Shown one piece after another: positions 1 to 5,578 of a stretch of DNA of 5,578 nucleotides (positions within the stretch are counted from its first letter, which is position 1; every line of letters starts with the position of its first letter). The notes below the pieces were generated by a model, which worked only from the letters and a program-made list of their open reading frames with translations, made no database searches and had not been told where the DNA came from. The translations under genes and the position numbers were made by a program. Source of the DNA: Omnitrophica bacterium RBG_13_46_9 (GTDB lineage Bacteria; Omnitrophota; Gorgyraeia; JABMRN01; RBG-13-46-9); the NCBI GenBank assembly GCA_001804045.1, contig MHFD01000063.1:7536-13113 (forward strand), in the 5' to 3' direction.

Positions 1-155
1 GGGGCGCCTATCCCCGAGGGAGCGGCAAGCGGAAGAATACCCGCCAAAACAGGCTAAAAGAATAAGATCTTGCGAAGAGACGGTCTTTTTGCTACGCTAG
101 GGGTGTATTTAGTCTAGTTTACTCTTTTAGGAGAGGAGAGAGGGATAATAAAGCC
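1..155. other. Left-edge stretch with no assignable gene
   Basis: I see no complete gene here. On the plus strand all three frames are open from the edge for a short way: one ends at a TAA at 55-57, one at a TAA at 63-65 after a basic run (GKRKNTRQNRLKE), and one at a TAG near 98-100. Any of these could be the tail of a convergent gene, but none is long enough to identify. On the minus strand no frame has a convincing start with a ribosome binding site. The bases do not match a tRNA, tmRNA, SRP RNA or RNase P core that I can recognise. Confidence 0.4.
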
Positions 156-199
156 AAAAAAATAACCGCCTTACAGGCCCCAATGACCTAAAAGGCGGT
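156..199 (-). terminator. Intrinsic terminator of the rpsA operon
   Basis: On the minus strand the stem ACCGCCTT (199-192) pairs with AAGGCGGT (172-165). After a short internal mismatch, an inner stem AGGTC (189-185) pairs with GGCCT (179-175), with one G-U pair, closing a five-base ATTGG loop. A T-rich tract follows at 164-156, with seven T in a row. This is the usual form of a Rho-independent terminator, 80 bases past the rpsA stop. The plus-strand side has no T run, so it looks one-directional and marks the end of the operon. Confidence 0.9.
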
Positions 200-278
200 C
201 TTAAGCTATGCCTTTTGCTTATACCCCAGGAAAGGAATGGGTGTTAATTAAAATTTATATACGGGCCAGTCCTTTAAA

Positions 279-1856
279 TCACTTTTTCATACTCAGCGCG
301 ATCTTCTTCTGTATGCCGTCAACGCGTAATATTCTTACTTCCACTTCATCGTCGATTTTAAATTTTGTCTCCAGCCTTTCGTCCGGACCGAGTTCTATCT
401 CCGAAATGTGAAGCAGCCCCTCAAGGTCCGTTTCAAGTTCTATAAACATGCCGAAATTCGTTATTTTCGTGACCTTACCTTTTATCACGGTATCAGGAGT
501 ATATTTGGCCTGTATCTGGTCCCAGGGGTCAGGCGTAAGCTGTTTTATACCAAGCGCGATTCTTCTGTTCACACCGTCTACCGAAAGGACTACCGCCTCT
601 ATCTTATCTCCTTTTTTAATGACGTCCTTGGGATGAGCTATCTTTTTTGTCCATGAGATGTCGGAGACGTGCACAAGACCGTCTATCCCTTCTTCCAGGT
701 TAACAAATGCCCCGTAATCCGTTATGTGTTTTACCTTGCCTTTTATCCTTTGGCCGACTGTGTATCTCTCTTCGATCCCCTGCCAGGGGTCCTGTTCCAG
801 TTGTTTCATGCCCAGGGAAATCTTTCTGCCATCCTTGTCTATCTCTAAAATCATGACCTCCACTCTGTCACCGATAGCAAGGAGTTCGCTTGGAGAGCTA
901 TACCTCTTGGTCCAGGAAAGCTCGGAGATATGCACCAAACCTTCGATCCCCTTTTCCAACTCTACAAACGCACCGTAAGGCGCCAGACTCACAACCGTGC
1001 CGGTGACCTTATTTCCCGCTGGGTATTTATTTCCTACGTCTTCCCACGGGTCTTTGGTCTTCTGCCTTATACCGAGAGAGAACTTCATCTCGTCCTTGTT
1101 GAAATCCAAAATCACCACTTCGACCTCATCTCCGACAGCGACAACCTCGCTGGGATGATTTATCCGGCCCCAGCTCATATCTGCTATATGAAGAAGCCCT
1201 ATTATACCGCCTCCGATATCGACGAAAGCCCCGAAATCAGTGATGTTTTTGACTACCCCTTTTACAATCATGCCTTTCGTAAGCGAAGAGATGACCTTTT
1301 TCTTCTCCTCGTCCCGTTTATAAATAAGGGCTCCTTTTCTCGATAGTACGACATTTTTGCGCACCTTATTGATCTTCAGGATCTTGAATTCGACCGTCTG
1401 ACCGCTATCCACTTTTTCGGTCTCTTTCAAGACTGCCTGGCTCGCAGGCAAAAATGCCTCCACCCCGACATCGACCATGAACCCGCCTTTTACCTTATTT
1501 ATAACCGCCCCCTCTATGATATCGCCTTCTTTGAAGCTTTTTATAATCCTGTCCCATCCCAGGGCGCGTTCCACCTTCTCCTTAGAAAGCACCACCATTC
1601 CGCTTTCGTCTTCTTTTGACTCAAGCAATACGTCGATCTCATCGCCTACCTTGAGGTTTTCCGCCGCGCGAAATTCCCCTATGGGGATTGCGCCCTCCGA
1701 CTTATAATTTATATCGACGATCACATGCTGGGGCGTAATACTTACTATCTTACCCTTTACGATCTGCCCTTCCTCCAGATGCTTTACAGAGTCCACGTAA
1801 ATATGCGATACCTCTTGCGTTAATTCTTCTTTTTCGTTTGTGTCATTTTCTACCAT
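279..1856 (-). CDS. rpsA: 30S ribosomal protein S1, six S1 domains
   Basis: S1 binds mRNA and helps load it on the 30S subunit, mainly for structured or weak-Shine-Dalgarno messages. The 525-residue protein has six S1 (OB-fold) domains at about 28-93, 109-174, 194-263, 279-350, 366-437 and 453-524. Domains 1 and 2 are the divergent pair that in E. coli mediates ribosome contact (motifs YKSEG and GVEAFLPASQ). Domains 3-6 carry the RNA-binding pattern FGAFV...GLLHIS. The linkers after domains 3, 4 and 5 each hold a DPW triplet at 269, 356 and 443, an exact 87-residue period. E. coli S1 is 557 aa, so this is a full-length six-domain form rather than the short Firmicutes type. The ATG shares one base with the ispH stop (TAATG) and has a perfect AAGGAGG 11 bases upstream. 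It is the last gene of the operon. Confidence 0.97.
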   Translation of the reverse strand: MVENDTNEKEELTQEVSHIYVDSVKHLEEGQIVKGKIVSITPQHVIVDINYKSEGAIPIGEFRAAENLKVGDEIDVLLESKEDESGMVVLSKEKVERALGWDRIIKSFKEGDIIEGAVINKVKGGFMVDVGVEAFLPASQAVLKETEKVDSGQTVEFKILKINKVRKNVVLSRKGALIYKRDEEKKKVISSLTKGMIVKGVVKNITDFGAFVDIGGGIIGLLHIADMSWGRINHPSEVVAVGDEVEVVILDFNKDEMKFSLGIRQKTKDPWEDVGNKYPAGNKVTGTVVSLAPYGAFVELEKGIEGLVHISELSWTKRYSSPSELLAIGDRVEVMILEIDKDGRKISLGMKQLEQDPWQGIEERYTVGQRIKGKVKHITDYGAFVNLEEGIDGLVHVSDISWTKKIAHPKDVIKKGDKIEAVVLSVDGVNRRIALGIKQLTPDPWDQIQAKYTPDTVIKGKVTKITNFGMFIELETDLEGLLHISEIELGPDERLETKFKIDDEVEVRILRVDGIQKKIALSMKK

Positions 1857-2758
1857 TAAATATCATTCCTCCTTATCCTCTCCACCACTTCTTTAATGGC
1901 ATAGGGGGGCGTGGATGCTCCCGTAGCTATCCCTATGCTCTTTTTACCCTTTAAAAACTCCGTCTTTAAGTCCTCTCTGGTCTCGATATGACAGGTATTC
2001 TTATTAATCTTTCTGCACGCCTTTGCAAGCTTTGATGTATTTGCGCTATTTTTACCTCCTATAACGATCATCGCCTCAACCCTTCGCGCAATACGCTGGG
2101 CTTCGGATTGTCTATCAATCGTATTTTTGCATATGGTATTGAAGCTTACCAGTTCCTTAAAGTCCTTTTTCGCTATTTCGGACAAAATTTCTTTGAAATT
2201 AGAAACGGACGCCGTGGTCTGCGAAATCAGCGCGATCCTCTTCAATTTTTTCTCCGCAGGCGCAGACGCGCCTTGCGGAAAATTAAAAGCTTTTGCTTCT
2301 CTCTTATTTTTAAGGACGCGGAAATTTTTCCCTGCTATGCCCGCCAGGCCCCTGACCTCAGGGTGCTTTTTGTCGCCGACGATAATGATAAAGTACCCCT
2401 TCCTGCTCAAATCCCTTACTATTCGCTGCACCCTCTCTACCAGAGGACAGGTCGTATCAATAAAAGCGATCCTATTTTTCCTTAATACCTCCGGACTGAT
2501 GCCGTGTGATGGAATAAGCAAATTTATCTTTTTTGATTTCCCCTTTGCGCGCAAGGCGCATATCTCTTTTACGTCATTTATAATCTTTAGGCCCTCCCGA
2601 GAGAATTCACTGACCACCTGAGGGTTATGTATAATAGGGCCCACTGAATAAACAATTCTATTTTTTTTAAGGGCCTCTTTCGCGATATTGAGAGCCCTTT
2701 GAACACCGAAACAAAAATCTGAATGAGAAGAAACGATTATTTCTGTCCTGCGCATCAT
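1856..2758 (-). CDS. ispH: 4-hydroxy-3-methylbut-2-enyl diphosphate reductase (IspH/LytB)
   Basis: IspH is the last MEP-pathway enzyme. It reduces HMBPP to IPP and DMAPP with a [4Fe-4S] cluster in the cytosol. The 300-residue protein has the three cluster cysteines in family context: C16 (DFCFGV), C104 (DTTCPLV) and C210 (NTICKNT). Substrate-binding residues are also in place: H44 (IIHNP), H85 (PSHG), H132 and E134 (KHPEV), the QTT at 180-182, S238/N240 (NSANTSKL) and S282 (TGASTP). Length is close to E. coli IspH (316 aa). A small Ala-rich loop near 159-172 (PQGASAPAEKK) adds a few residues between H132 and QTT. Two ATG codons are adjacent at 2758 and 2755; the first is used here, but either is possible because only weak GAG-type Shine-Dalgarno matches lie upstream. 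It is separated from plsC by 90 bases and overlaps rpsA by one. Confidence 0.96.
   Translation of the reverse strand: MMRRTEIIVSSHSDFCFGVQRALNIAKEALKKNRIVYSVGPIIHNPQVVSEFSREGLKIINDVKEICALRAKGKSKKINLLIPSHGISPEVLRKNRIAFIDTTCPLVERVQRIVRDLSRKGYFIIIVGDKKHPEVRGLAGIAGKNFRVLKNKREAKAFNFPQGASAPAEKKLKRIALISQTTASVSNFKEILSEIAKKDFKELVSFNTICKNTIDRQSEAQRIARRVEAMIVIGGKNSANTSKLAKACRKINKNTCHIETREDLKTEFLKGKKSIGIATGASTPPYAIKEVVERIRRNDI
1868..1874 (-). promoter_or_regulatory. Shine-Dalgarno of rpsA inside the ispH 3' end
   Basis: AAGGAGG on the minus strand, 11 bases before the rpsA ATG. It lies within the last codons of ispH, encoding part of the IRRN sequence just before its stop. Together with the TAATG overlap it fixes the rpsA start and implies translational coupling plus independent strong initiation. 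It is the only canonical Shine-Dalgarno I see among the five starts in the window. Confidence 0.85.
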
Positions 2759-2770
2759 TTAAACCGATCT

Positions 2771-2810
2771 CGGAGATCTCTTGAAAGACCCCGTAGATTT
2801 ATTATCTCCG
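2771..2810 (-). repeat. Inverted repeat in the ispH leader
   Basis: A perfect 7-base inverted repeat, CGGAGAT (2771-2777) and ATCTCCG (2804-2810), encloses a 26-base loop in the plsC-ispH spacer and ends 12 bases before the ispH ATG. The inner arm overlaps a second small palindrome (GATC, five bases, GATC), so two mutually exclusive foldings are possible in the mRNA leader. No T run follows, so it is not an intrinsic terminator. The function is unknown, and chance is possible at this length. Confidence 0.35.
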
Positions 2811-2840
2811 GAATCTGTTTTTAATACCCGTGATCGTCCG

Positions 2841-2871
2841 ATTATATCTTATGCATCGCTTTTTAATTCAG
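2841..2871 (-). promoter_or_regulatory. Possible promoter for ispH-rpsA
   Basis: A perfect TATAAT hexamer lies on the minus strand at 2846-2841, just past the plsC stop codon. The best upstream partner is CTGAAT at 2871-2866 with a 19-base spacer, which matches only half of the TTGACA consensus. It would give an internal start for ispH and rpsA with a leader of about 75 bases. The region is AT-rich, so a chance -10 match is a real alternative. Confidence 0.25.
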
Positions 2872-3463
2872 ATATTGAACACATCACTCTCTCACCGATG
2901 GAGTCATAGGTATGTCTCTTTTGCGGGGCACGGAGACACTCGCCCAGGTCAACGATCTTCCCGATCTTCGCCGTTATCTTGCAAGGCGTTATGTACTTTT
3001 TCCCCTTAGGCATGGCCTTATTCGTTCCGGAAACATAGGCCGGAACTACAGGCGCCCCTGATTTTGCCGCAATTAATCCGATGCCCGGCTGCGCCTTCTG
3101 CAAATTCCCATCCGGAGAACGCGTTCCCTCAGGAAATATGCAGAGCGATTCCCCGCACTTTAATCTTTGCAACGCTTCTTTCAACGGTTTGAATTCACGC
3201 GAACCGCGTCCGACCGGAATGCAGCCGACCGCTTTTACCCATGGACCCAGTATGGGGACGTTAAAAATCTCTTTTTTCGCCATAAATACCAGTGGAACGG
3301 TATTGCACGCCACCCCCACAACGGCTGGATCAACATAGCTTGTGTGATTCGAAACCATAATAAAAGGGCCTTTCTTAGGTATATTCTCCCTGCCTTTAAC
3401 CTCAAATCCAAAGAAAAGAAGTAAAATAAATTTAAAAATCAGGCGAGAGAGCAAATATATCAT
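2849..3463 (-). CDS. plsC: 1-acyl-sn-glycerol-3-phosphate acyltransferase (PlsC family)
   Basis: Members of this family transfer an acyl group to lysophosphatidic acid, giving phosphatidic acid at the inner face of the cytoplasmic membrane. The 204-residue protein shows all acyltransferase blocks: block I NHTSYVDP with catalytic H40 and D45 (HX4D), block II GCIPVGRG (80-87), block III FPEGTRS (110-116) and block IV VPAYVSG (140-146). Residues 1-20 are hydrophobic with two basic residues and probably anchor the enzyme in the membrane. The start MIYLLSRLIF fits the family's usual N-terminus, but no Shine-Dalgarno is visible; the ATG is preceded by an AT-only run and a potential hairpin. The acyl-donor (acyl-ACP, acyl-phosphate-derived or acyl-CoA) and exact acceptor cannot be read from sequence. 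It lies 82 bases after cmk. Confidence 0.93.
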   Translation of the reverse strand: MIYLLSRLIFKFILLLFFGFEVKGRENIPKKGPFIMVSNHTSYVDPAVVGVACNTVPLVFMAKKEIFNVPILGPWVKAVGCIPVGRGSREFKPLKEALQRLKCGESLCIFPEGTRSPDGNLQKAQPGIGLIAAKSGAPVVPAYVSGTNKAMPKGKKYITPCKITAKIGKIVDLGECLRAPQKRHTYDSIGERVMCSISELKSDA

Positions 3464-3476
3464 TATATAAAATATT

Positions 3477-3497
3477 TTAAACCCAAAAGGCGTTTAA
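3477..3497 (-). repeat. Small hairpin just upstream of the plsC start
   Basis: TTAAAC (3477-3482) and GTTTAA (3492-3497) form a 6-base inverted repeat. Inside it CC and GG can add two more pairs around a TTTT loop, with one G bulged. It ends 13 bases before the plsC ATG, where a Shine-Dalgarno would normally lie. It is AT-rich and therefore weak. It could influence initiation, or it could be chance. Confidence 0.35.
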
Positions 3498-3499
3498 GT

Positions 3500-3518
3500 C
3501 CTGCCGGCTAAAAGCAGG
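3500..3518. repeat. GC-rich palindrome between cmk and plsC
   Basis: CCTGC (3500-3504) and GCAGG (3514-3518) flank a nine-base loop, and a GCCGGC palindrome overlaps the left arm (3503-3508). It stands out as GC-rich in an otherwise AT-rich spacer. The CCTGCCGGC...GCAGG style resembles short dispersed REP-like palindromes common between genes of some uncultivated bacteria; that resemblance is from memory and only one copy is visible here. No T run follows on either strand, so it is not a terminator. Confidence 0.4.
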
Positions 3519-3545
3519 CGAGGCTGATTTTACATATAACCACTC

Positions 3546-4223
3546 TCATATATTATCGGCCTTAACAGAATCCAATATCTCCTTTACAACCCCCTCCACG
3601 CTCATATCAGTCGTGTCTATAGCGACCGCTTCTTCTGCTTTTTTTAATGGGCCCGCTTTCCTTGTCATGTCCGCTGTGTCCCTATTCTTCACATCCTCTT
3701 TTATCTCGTCTAAAGAAACCGAAAAACCTTTACACTTGAGTTCCTCGAAACGCCTTTTGACCCTTGTCTCTAGGTTTGCGTCTAAATAGAACTTATATCT
3801 AGCCTCAGGGAATACAACCGTACCTATGTCCCGCCCCTCAAGCACAACGCCCTTAGCTGACATGCCCAGTTTTCGCTGAAGCCTGACCATATTAGCCCTG
3901 ACCTCTTTCAGAGAAGCCAGCAGTTTTACTTTTGTCGTGACCTCCATAGTCCTTATCTGCTCGCTTACATCTTGTTTGTCCAGATAAACTTTTAAAGAAT
4001 CGCCTGATTCCTTTAACTCGATGTCTATGTTTTTAGAAAGATCTATGAGACTCCTCTTTTTGTTGAAATCCAACCCGGCATTTATAGCCTTTAACGTAAG
4101 AGCTCTATACATGGCGCCCGTGTCTATATATAAAAATCCGAGTTTCTCGGCCACTTTTTTCGCGACTGTACTCTTGCCGCTACCTGCGGGTCCGTCTATC
4201 GCTACTACATTCAGCGTTTTCAT
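3546..4223 (-). CDS. cmk: Cytidylate kinase
   Basis: This enzyme phosphorylates CMP and dCMP with ATP to the diphosphates in the cytosol. The 225-residue protein matches the usual bacterial Cmk length. It has the P-loop GPAGSGKST (11-19), the DTGAMYR motif (34-40), the EQIRTMEV segment of the CMP-binding region (88-95), EGRDIGTVVFP (129-139) with R131 and D132 as CMP ligands, the lid-type RDTADMTR (181-188), and a closing AIDTTDMS (201-208). The ATG follows the tyrA stop after only 9 bases, so the two are almost surely co-transcribed. No clear Shine-Dalgarno precedes it; translation may depend on coupling to tyrA. In many bacteria cmk sits close to aroA and rpsA; here rpsA is three genes on and aroA is absent. 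Confidence 0.96.
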   Translation of the reverse strand: MKTLNVVAIDGPAGSGKSTVAKKVAEKLGFLYIDTGAMYRALTLKAINAGLDFNKKRSLIDLSKNIDIELKESGDSLKVYLDKQDVSEQIRTMEVTTKVKLLASLKEVRANMVRLQRKLGMSAKGVVLEGRDIGTVVFPEARYKFYLDANLETRVKRRFEELKCKGFSVSLDEIKEDVKNRDTADMTRKAGPLKKAEEAVAIDTTDMSVEGVVKEILDSVKADNI

Positions 4224-4232
4224 CTAAGCATA

Positions 4233-5078
4233 TCAACCCAGAGTCCGACGCAATTCCCTGGCCTTTCCCAGCATTCTCTCGATATGTGCAGCTTTTTCTT
4301 TTAAGATCGCGTTCCGGAATTTACGCAAAATCACGATAAGTTCATCCAGGGATCTCGCGATATTTTTATTATTGGTCAGGCATATATCTCTCCACAACAC
4401 CGGATCCGAAAGGGCGATCCTCGTCGTATCACGAAAGCCCGACGCCGCATACCTAAGCACATCCTTGTTAGCGATGATAAGACAGGAAGCCACGAGGTGC
4501 ACCATCTGGCTTATTTTCGCGACTATTCTGTCATGTTCGGCCAGGGTCACTTCTATGGTATTCGCACCCAAGCGCTTCCAAAATTTCTTCACTATCTCAA
4601 GCGCTTCCTCATCGGTATTTTTCGTTCTGGTGATGAAACAATCTCGGCCTTCAAAAAGATCCAACCTTGCGCTAAGCGGCCCTCCCTTCTCGGAGCCGGC
4701 CATCGGATGAGAGCCTACAAATCTTACCTTTTCAGGCAGAATTTTTTCCAACGATCTTACGATCATACCTTTTGTGCTGCCCACATCGGTCATAATAGCG
4801 CCTTCTTTGGCGCTCAAAGCCGCTTTTTTGCCCAATTCCGCCATCCTGCCTACCGGCGTCGCTAATATTATAAGGTCGGCGTCCTTCACGCCATTTCCGA
4901 TCCTATCTACCAGGAAATCCTTATCAACAGCTCCTGCGGTCCTCGCCTTTATAAGAGAGCTTCTCCTGCGGCCGATACCTATAATCTCTTTAGCAAGACC
5001 TCTCGCCTTTAGATCTTTACCTATTGAACCGCCTATTTCCCCTACGCCTATTATCGCTACCCTGTTAAACAGCTTCAT
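4233..5078 (-). CDS. tyrA: Prephenate/arogenate dehydrogenase
   Basis: This enzyme oxidatively decarboxylates prephenate (to 4-hydroxyphenylpyruvate) or arogenate (to tyrosine). From the ATG at 5078 it is 281 residues: a Rossmann domain with GVGEIGGSIG (11-20), ATPV (73-76) and DVGSTK (98-103), then the catalytic SHPMAGSE (123-130, H124), SQMVHLVA (190-197, H194), GFRDTTRIA (214-222) and SDPVLWRDI (224-232). There is no ACT domain and no chorismate mutase fusion. After the second beta strand the sequence is GIGRRRSS, where NAD-type enzymes usually carry an Asp; the Arg run suggests NADP use. A GTG at 5087 would add three residues, but the ATG is preferred because AGG/AGGGTG sits 6-9 bases upstream and MKLFNRVAIIG is a typical family start. 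Substrate choice cannot be decided here. Confidence 0.94.
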   Translation of the reverse strand: MKLFNRVAIIGVGEIGGSIGKDLKARGLAKEIIGIGRRRSSLIKARTAGAVDKDFLVDRIGNGVKDADLIILATPVGRMAELGKKAALSAKEGAIMTDVGSTKGMIVRSLEKILPEKVRFVGSHPMAGSEKGGPLSARLDLFEGRDCFITRTKNTDEEALEIVKKFWKRLGANTIEVTLAEHDRIVAKISQMVHLVASCLIIANKDVLRYAASGFRDTTRIALSDPVLWRDICLTNNKNIARSLDELIVILRKFRNAILKEKAAHIERMLGKARELRRTLG

Positions 5079-5098
5079 AACTAACACCCTACACGCCT

Positions 5099-5168
5099 AG
5101 GTCACAAAGTCACCAGTGATAATTGACTAATGAATCTGGTGACCTGGTGACAGGTGACGTGGTGACCT
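5099..5168. repeat. GGTGAC direct and inverted repeat block
   Basis: This block fills most of the DAHP synthase-tyrA spacer. Four direct GGTGAC words lie at 5138-5143, 5146-5151, 5153-5158 and 5161-5166; the first two are inside an exact tandem of CTGGTGAC (5136-5143, 5144-5151). The inverted word occurs as GTCACCAG at 5109-5116, a perfect 8-base mate of CTGGTGAC across a 19-base AT-rich loop, and as AGGTCAC at 5099-5105, a 7-base mate of GTGACCT at 5162-5168. The whole can fold into an imperfect hairpin bounded by the 7-base terminal arms. No T run follows, so it does not look like an intrinsic terminator. It could be a small non-coding mobile palindrome, an operator with several sites, or a processing site. 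Confidence 0.8.
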
Positions 5169-5178
5169 TGCATATACA

Positions 5179-5578
5179 TTAGATCGTCCTCCCCACCGCC
5201 TTTGCGACCTTGCCCAAATTCTGCATCAATTCGGTAAATTTCTCCGGGTAGAGGGACTGGGCACCGTCTGACAATGCCTCTTCCGGATTCGGATGCACCT
5301 CAATAATGAGCCCGTCACACCCGGCAGCAACAGCTGCCCTGGCGCACGGAGGCACAAGGCCCCATTTGCCCGTAGCGTGAGAGGGATCTATGATACACGG
5401 CAGATGGCTGAAATTTTTTATAACGGGAACGGCGCTTATATCAAGGGTAAACCTGGTGGCATCCTCGAATGTCCTTATGCCGCGTTCACACAATATAACA
5501 TTGAAATTCCCTTCTGAAAGGATGTATTCGGCTGACATGAGAAACTCCATGATGGTATTCGACATGCCCCTCTTGAGA
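5179..5578 (-). CDS. aroF: 3-deoxy-7-phosphoheptulonate (DAHP) synthase, type I-beta, 3' part
   Basis: DAHP synthase condenses phosphoenolpyruvate with erythrose 4-phosphate, the first step of the shikimate pathway. The window holds the last 132 codons; the frame stays open to the right edge, reading LKRGMSNT, the family's conserved segment, so the internal ATG at 5565 is not the start. Visible motifs are CERGIRTFE, SHLPCIIDPSHATG with the metal-binding His, LIIEVHPNPEEALSDGAQS with the metal-binding Glu and Asp, and a C-terminus ending VGRTI. These match the I-beta (AroF/AroA-KdsA-like) group. The conserved Cys ligand and any N-terminal regulatory domain lie outside the window. Two Cys replace usual small residues (PPCARAAVAAGCDG). 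It lies upstream of tyrA in the same direction with a 100-base spacer. The symbol is the group's common one; aroG or aroA(G) are also used. Confidence 0.95.
   Translation of the reverse strand, partial: LKRGMSNTIMEFLMSAEYILSEGNFNVILCERGIRTFEDATRFTLDISAVPVIKNFSHLPCIIDPSHATGKWGLVPPCARAAVAAGCDGLIIEVHPNPEEALSDGAQSLYPEKFTELMQNLGKVAKAVGRTI

Noticed and set aside
1..130. tRNA, tmRNA, SRP RNA or riboswitch at the left edge
   Set aside because: I looked for the tRNA T-loop, the tmRNA GGATTCGAC start, the SRP GGAAG core and common riboswitch cores on both strands and found none convincing.
245..266. Plus-strand promoter in the AT-rich run downstream of rpsA
   Set aside because: The AT-rich run has TATATA-like words, but no paired -35 and no plus-strand gene follows; it is more simply an AT-rich 3' untranslated region.
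930..1346. 138-residue plus-strand open frame opposite rpsA, and other plus-strand frames opposite ispH, plsC, cmk and tyrA
   Set aside because: They lie wholly antisense to confidently identified genes, have no family motifs or ribosome sites, and their lengths are expected from the coding bias of the real strand.
5079..5087. GTG at 5087 as the tyrA start
   Set aside because: It lacks a properly spaced Shine-Dalgarno, while the in-frame ATG at 5078 has AGGGTG upstream and begins at the family's normal N-terminus. The difference is three residues, so it is not excluded.
5100..5166. CRISPR-like array from the repeated GGTGAC words
   Set aside because: Repeat units are only 6-8 bases with 1-3 base gaps and mixed orientation; a CRISPR needs repeats of roughly 23-40 bases with similar-length unique spacers.
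5563..5565. ATG at 5565 as the start of the DAHP synthase gene
   Set aside because: The frame continues upstream to the window edge and encodes LKRG directly before this Met, a conserved internal segment of the family; the missing catalytic half must lie outside.

Overview
The window is a single-strand, single-direction block of bacterial housekeeping genes. Read along the minus strand (right edge to left edge), the order is: the 3' part of a type I-beta DAHP synthase (cut by the window edge), prephenate/arogenate dehydrogenase (tyrA), cytidylate kinase (cmk), a 1-acyl-glycerol-3-phosphate acyltransferase of the PlsC family, IspH (the last MEP-pathway enzyme), and ribosomal protein S1 (rpsA). 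A strong intrinsic terminator follows rpsA. No RNA gene, CRISPR array, transposase, phage gene or defence gene was found.

Organism: the six-domain S1 (525 aa) argues against low-GC Firmicutes, which usually carry a shorter S1. The MEP pathway gene (ispH), the type I-beta DAHP synthase, the cmk-plsC-ispH-rpsA order and a base composition that looks mid-40s % GC by eye fit an uncultivated bacterial lineage of the Omnitrophota (OP3) kind. That is an inference from gene order and remembered sequence style, not something the window proves.

Layout: 1-155 has no assignable gene. 156-199 is the terminator, and 200-278 is the rpsA 3' untranslated region. 279-1856 is rpsA, overlapping the ispH stop by one base (TAATG). 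1856-2758 is ispH. 2759-2848 is a spacer with an inverted repeat and a possible -10 box. 2849-3463 is plsC. 3464-3545 is a spacer with two small inverted repeats. 3546-4223 is cmk, 9 bases after tyrA. 4233-5078 is tyrA. 5079-5178 is a spacer dominated by direct and inverted copies of a GGTGAC word. 5179-5578 is the DAHP synthase fragment.

How the genes work together: DAHP synthase and TyrA are the entry and the tyrosine-branch steps of aromatic amino acid synthesis. Cmk recycles CMP/dCMP, PlsC makes phosphatidic acid for membranes, IspH makes isoprenoid precursors, and S1 recruits mRNA to the ribosome. The logic is probably co-expression of growth-linked functions rather than one pathway. Nothing here amounts to a new system. 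The items most worth a second look are the GGTGAC repeat block between the DAHP synthase gene and tyrA, the probable NADP-type cofactor site of TyrA, and the contrast between a perfect Shine-Dalgarno in front of rpsA and little or none in front of plsC and cmk.
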